A stretch of DNA of 40,192 nucleotides from Strigomonas culicis (lineage: Eukaryota; Euglenozoa; Kinetoplastea; Trypanosomatida; Trypanosomatidae), in the NCBI GenBank assembly GCA_000482145.1, contig AUXH01000110.1, positions 1 through 40,192 of the forward strand, read 5' to 3'. The position numbers were made by a program, and so were the translations under genes. Numbering within the stretch: position 1 is the stretch's first letter; the number at the start of each line of letters is the position of its first letter. Below the pieces are notes generated by a model. It saw only the letters and a list, made by a program, of their open reading frames with translations. It had not been told where the DNA came from and ran no database searches. Below, in pieces: positions 37,971 to 40,192 of this stretch.

Positions 37971-40192
37971 TTACTTTTTCTTTGTGAAGGACTTCTTTGC
38001 CTCCTTCAAGTTGAGACTAGACGGCTTCGCGGTGGCGGGGCTCGTTTGGGGGGATTTATCGTCCCCTCCGGCGCCACTGGTACTTTGCTTTCTACTCGGC
38101 GTGTGGTGGCTATCACTCTTACCGTGGCTGTCACCCTTACCGCGGTTGTCACTCTTACCGTGGCCATCATTCCTGCTGCCGTCCCCATTGCCCTCGCGGC
38201 GGGAGGACTTGGGTCTTTCATCGCTCTCCTTGCTCTCCTTCACCGACGGGCGGCGGCGACCGGCCGCCGCGGGCTTCCCGCCGCCGTCCTTCCCCTTGCC
38301 GTCTGCCTGCGCGCCGCGGACGGGTGCCTCTTTGCGGCGGCGCACCTCCCCGCCGGTCATGTTGCCGATCTCGCTCTCGTCCGCCACGTTGAAGGTCTCC
38401 GCCTGCTCCCCCTTCTGCTCCGCCGCGTCGAGCAGCTCAGACGTGAGCTGCACCAGCAGCATGTCGGGGTTCCACGTAATGTCCTCGTCCAGGTCCTGCG
38501 TGAGGCAGGCCGTCAGGATGCTGAGGTCGTACTCGCGGTGTACATGACGCAGGAGGTGGTCCCACGTGCCACGGATGTCAAGGTCCGTCAGACGCGGCAG
38601 CGCCGCCTGGTACCCCGCGGGGGCCTCCGCAATGCGGTTCATCAGACTCTCCTTCAGCTCCTGCTGCTGCTTCAGGTGCTCCTGCAGCTGCTTCTCGTCC
38701 ACCTCGCTGTTGATCGTCTTGATCTGACCCAGCTTTTTGTCCTCCGGCGCCATGCCCTTCGACGGGCCACTCACCCACCGGTTGTCCTCGCGCGGCCGGT
38801 CACCGCCCTCGTCCGCCGCGCGGCGGCCGTGGCGCACGGGCTGCCCTTTGCCCTCCGCCACGCGGTTGGGGTCCCCGGATGTCTCGGGCTTCCGTATGCT
38901 TGTGCCTCGTCCAGGGGTCTTCATATCGCCCTTGCCCCTCTCCCTGTCCCTGTCTCTGTCTCCAGAAGATTCAGGCTTCCGTATGCTCTGGGCCCGTGAA
39001 GGCGTTTTCATATCCTCTTTGCCTCTCTCCCTGTCCCGGTCTCTGTCACGGTCCCTGTCTCTGTCTCCAGACGTATCCGGTTTCCGTATGCTTTGGGCTC
39101 GTGAGGGCGATTTGGTATCGCTTCTGCCTTTCTCTCTGTCCCTGTCTCTGTCTCCAGACGTATCCGGCTTCCGTATGCTTTGAGCTCGTGAGGGCGACTT
39201 GATATCGCTTCTGTCCCTGTCTCGGTCCCGGTCCCGGTCCCTCGGTCCGTCTCCAGACGACTCAGGCTTCCGTATGCTCTGGGCCCGTGAAGGCGTTTTC
39301 ATATCCTCTTTGCCTCTCTCCCTGTCCCGGTCTCTGTCACGGTCCCTGTCTCTGTCTCCAGACGTATCCGGTTTCCGTATGCTTTGGGCTCGTGAGGGCG
39401 ACTTGATATCGCTTCTGTCCCTGTCTCGGTCCCTGTCCCGGTCCCTCGGTCCGTCTCCAGACGACTCAGGCTTCCGTATGCTCTGGGCCCGTGAAGGCGT
39501 TTTCATATCCTCTTTGCCTCTCTCCCTGTTTCTGTCTCTGTCCTTGTCCCTGTCTCTGTCTCCAGACGTATCCGGCTTCCGTATGCTTTGAGCTCGTGAG
39601 GGCGACTTGATATCGCTTCTGTCCCTGTCTCGGTCCCTGTCCCGGTCCCTCGGTCCGTCTCCAGACGACTCAGGCTTCCGTATGCTCTGGGCCCGTGAAG
39701 GGGTCTTCATATCCTCCTTACCCCTCTCTCTGTCACGATCTCTGTCACGATCTCTGTCCTTGTCCCTGTCCCTCGGTCCGTCTCCAGATGTGTCGGGTTT
39801 CCGTATGCTTTGGGCTCGCGAGGGCGACTTCGTATCCCCTCTGCCCTTCTGTCCGTCTTCAGACGAATCAGGCTTCCGTATGCTCCCCCTCCTCGAGGCC
39901 CCATGATTGTCGCTCCTATCGCGGTCCCGGTCCCGGTCTCGGTCCCGGTCCCTCGGCCCGTCTCCAGAAGTATCCGGCTTCCGTATGCTTTGGACTCGTG
40001 AGGGTGACTTGATATCGCTTCTGTCTCGGTCTCGGTCCCGGTCCCGGTCCCGGTCCCTCGGTCCATCTCCAGAAGATTCAGGCTTCCGTATGCTTTGGGC
40101 TCGTGAAGGGGTCTTCATATCCTCTTTGCCTCTCTCCCTGTTTCTGTCTCTGTCACGGTCCCTGTCTCTGTCTCCGGACGTATCCGGCTTCC
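37971..40192 (-). CDS. IFT43: RD/SP-repeat protein with IFT43-like C-terminal domain (5' end outside window)
   Basis: At least 740 residues; the frame stays open through the right edge, so the true start is not visible. The N-terminal part is a long tandem array (see repeat entry) of KTPSRAQSIRKPESSGD and KSPSRAQSIRKPDTSGD units joined by runs of alternating Arg-Asp. After a linker comes a helical region (KQLQEHLKQQQELKESLMNR). Then comes a compact segment encoded at about 38425-38600: LTDLDIRG, YDLSILTACL, DEDITWNPDMLL and LTSELLD. This follows the order and spacing of the conserved IFT43 C-terminus as I recall it (RDLD, then EIDLKLLTKVL, EDDV-W, SSELL). The tail is Ser/Lys/Gly-rich and ends KKSFTKKK. 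Known: IFT43 is a small, poorly conserved subunit of the IFT-A complex in retrograde flagellar transport. The assignment is tentative; the disordered repeats have no counterpart that I know in animal IFT43. Confidence 0.6.
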   Translation of the reverse strand, partial: KPDTSGDRDRDRDRDRNRERGKEDMKTPSRAQSIRKPESSGDGPRDRDRDRDRDRDRSDIKSPSRVQSIRKPDTSGDGPRDRDRDRDRDRDRSDNHGASRRGSIRKPDSSEDGQKGRGDTKSPSRAQSIRKPDTSGDGPRDRDKDRDRDRDRDRERGKEDMKTPSRAQSIRKPESSGDGPRDRDRDRDRDRSDIKSPSRAQSIRKPDTSGDRDRDKDRDRNRERGKEDMKTPSRAQSIRKPESSGDGPRDRDRDRDRDRSDIKSPSRAQSIRKPDTSGDRDRDRDRDRDRERGKEDMKTPSRAQSIRKPESSGDGPRDRDRDRDRDRSDIKSPSRAQSIRKPDTSGDRDRDREKGRSDTKSPSRAQSIRKPDTSGDRDRDRDRDRDRERGKEDMKTPSRAQSIRKPESSGDRDRDRERGKGDMKTPGRGTSIRKPETSGDPNRVAEGKGQPVRHGRRAADEGGDRPREDNRWVSGPSKGMAPEDKKLGQIKTINSEVDEKQLQEHLKQQQELKESLMNRIAEAPAGYQAALPRLTDLDIRGTWDHLLRHVHREYDLSILTACLTQDLDEDITWNPDMLLVQLTSELLDAAEQKGEQAETFNVADESEIGNMTGGEVRRRKEAPVRGAQADGKGKDGGGKPAAAGRRRPSVKESKESDERPKSSRREGNGDGSRNDGHGKSDNRGKGDSHGKSDSHHTPSRKQSTSGAGGDDKSPQTSPATAKPSSLNLKEAKKSFTKKK
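38880..40192 (-). repeat. Tandem coding repeat array, about 14 units in a two-unit higher-order pattern
   Basis: The element coding for SIRKP recurs about 14 times, near 38889, 38976, 39080, 39169, 39267, 39371, 39469, 39578, 39676, 39799, 39874, 39980, 40080 and 40186. Spacing is about 75 to 125 bases. Two unit types mostly alternate (KTPSRAQSIRKPESSGD and KSPSRAQSIRKPDTSGD), giving a higher-order period of about 202-207 bases, clearest between 39267 and 39676. The Arg-Asp linkers vary in length, as expected from unequal exchange or slippage. The array continues past the window. Confidence 0.9.

Noticed and set aside
37879..38000. Possible transposon or strand-switch signal near the RD-repeat gene
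   Set aside because: No terminal repeats, no transposase-like frame and no change of gene direction were seen.
39199..39906. Plus-strand repeat frames rich in Ser/Leu/Arg
   Set aside because: Antisense reading of the RD/SP repeat array; the minus-strand frame is continuous, reaches a conserved C-terminal domain and matches the direction of all neighbours.

Overview
The window looks like a kinetoplastid nuclear chromosome, family Trypanosomatidae. All twelve supported protein genes lie on the minus strand, none shows an intron, and each GC-rich, GC3-biased reading frame is separated from the next by AT-rich DNA full of A/T homopolymers. Most starts have a polypyrimidine tract and a nearby AG just upstream on the coding strand, the expected signal for spliced-leader trans-splicing. 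The gene content agrees: trypanothione synthetase, a paraflagellar-rod protein and a CRK9-like kinase. I see no strand switch, tRNA, rRNA, transposon or CRISPR array. The genus cannot be fixed from the sequence.

In transcription order (right to left) the genes are: a protein with long RD/SP repeats and an IFT43-like C-terminus, open at the right edge (37971-40192); a very long AK7-like flagellar adenylate kinase (32492-37174); the CRK9-like kinase (29581-31953); a small quadruple CX9C protein (28827-29249); TVP23 (27200-27907); a 1279-residue probable mitochondrial protein (22610-26449); MRE11 (19446-21974); a 565-residue probable mitochondrial protein (17327-19024); trypanothione synthetase (14995-16980); an 832-residue protein of unknown function (10678-13176); a paraflagellar-rod/SH3 protein, probably PFR5 (6456-9473); and an N-myristoylation-motif dual-specificity phosphatase with gelsolin-like domains, broken by a one-base slip in a C8 run (671-5054). 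A polypyrimidine tract at the left edge points to a further gene beyond it.

The genes do not form a functional operon. Kinetoplastid transcription units join unrelated genes and control comes mostly after transcription. Even so, three of the twelve have flagellar signatures (IFT43-like, AK7-like, PFR5-like) and three have mitochondrial signatures (two N-terminal presequence-like regions and the CX9C protein). The set PFR5 - TryS - MRE11 - CRK9 matches, from memory, the gene neighbourhood on T. brucei chromosome 2 and L. major chromosome 27, so the segment is probably a conserved syntenic block.

I found no convincing undescribed mobile or defence system. The items most worth following up are the IFT43-like tail on a tandem-repeat protein, a perfect 17-bp hairpin just after the AK7-like gene, the C8 frameshift in the phosphatase-gelsolin gene, the rebuilt catalytic domain of the CRK9-like kinase, and the large acidic insertion in the AK7-like enzyme.
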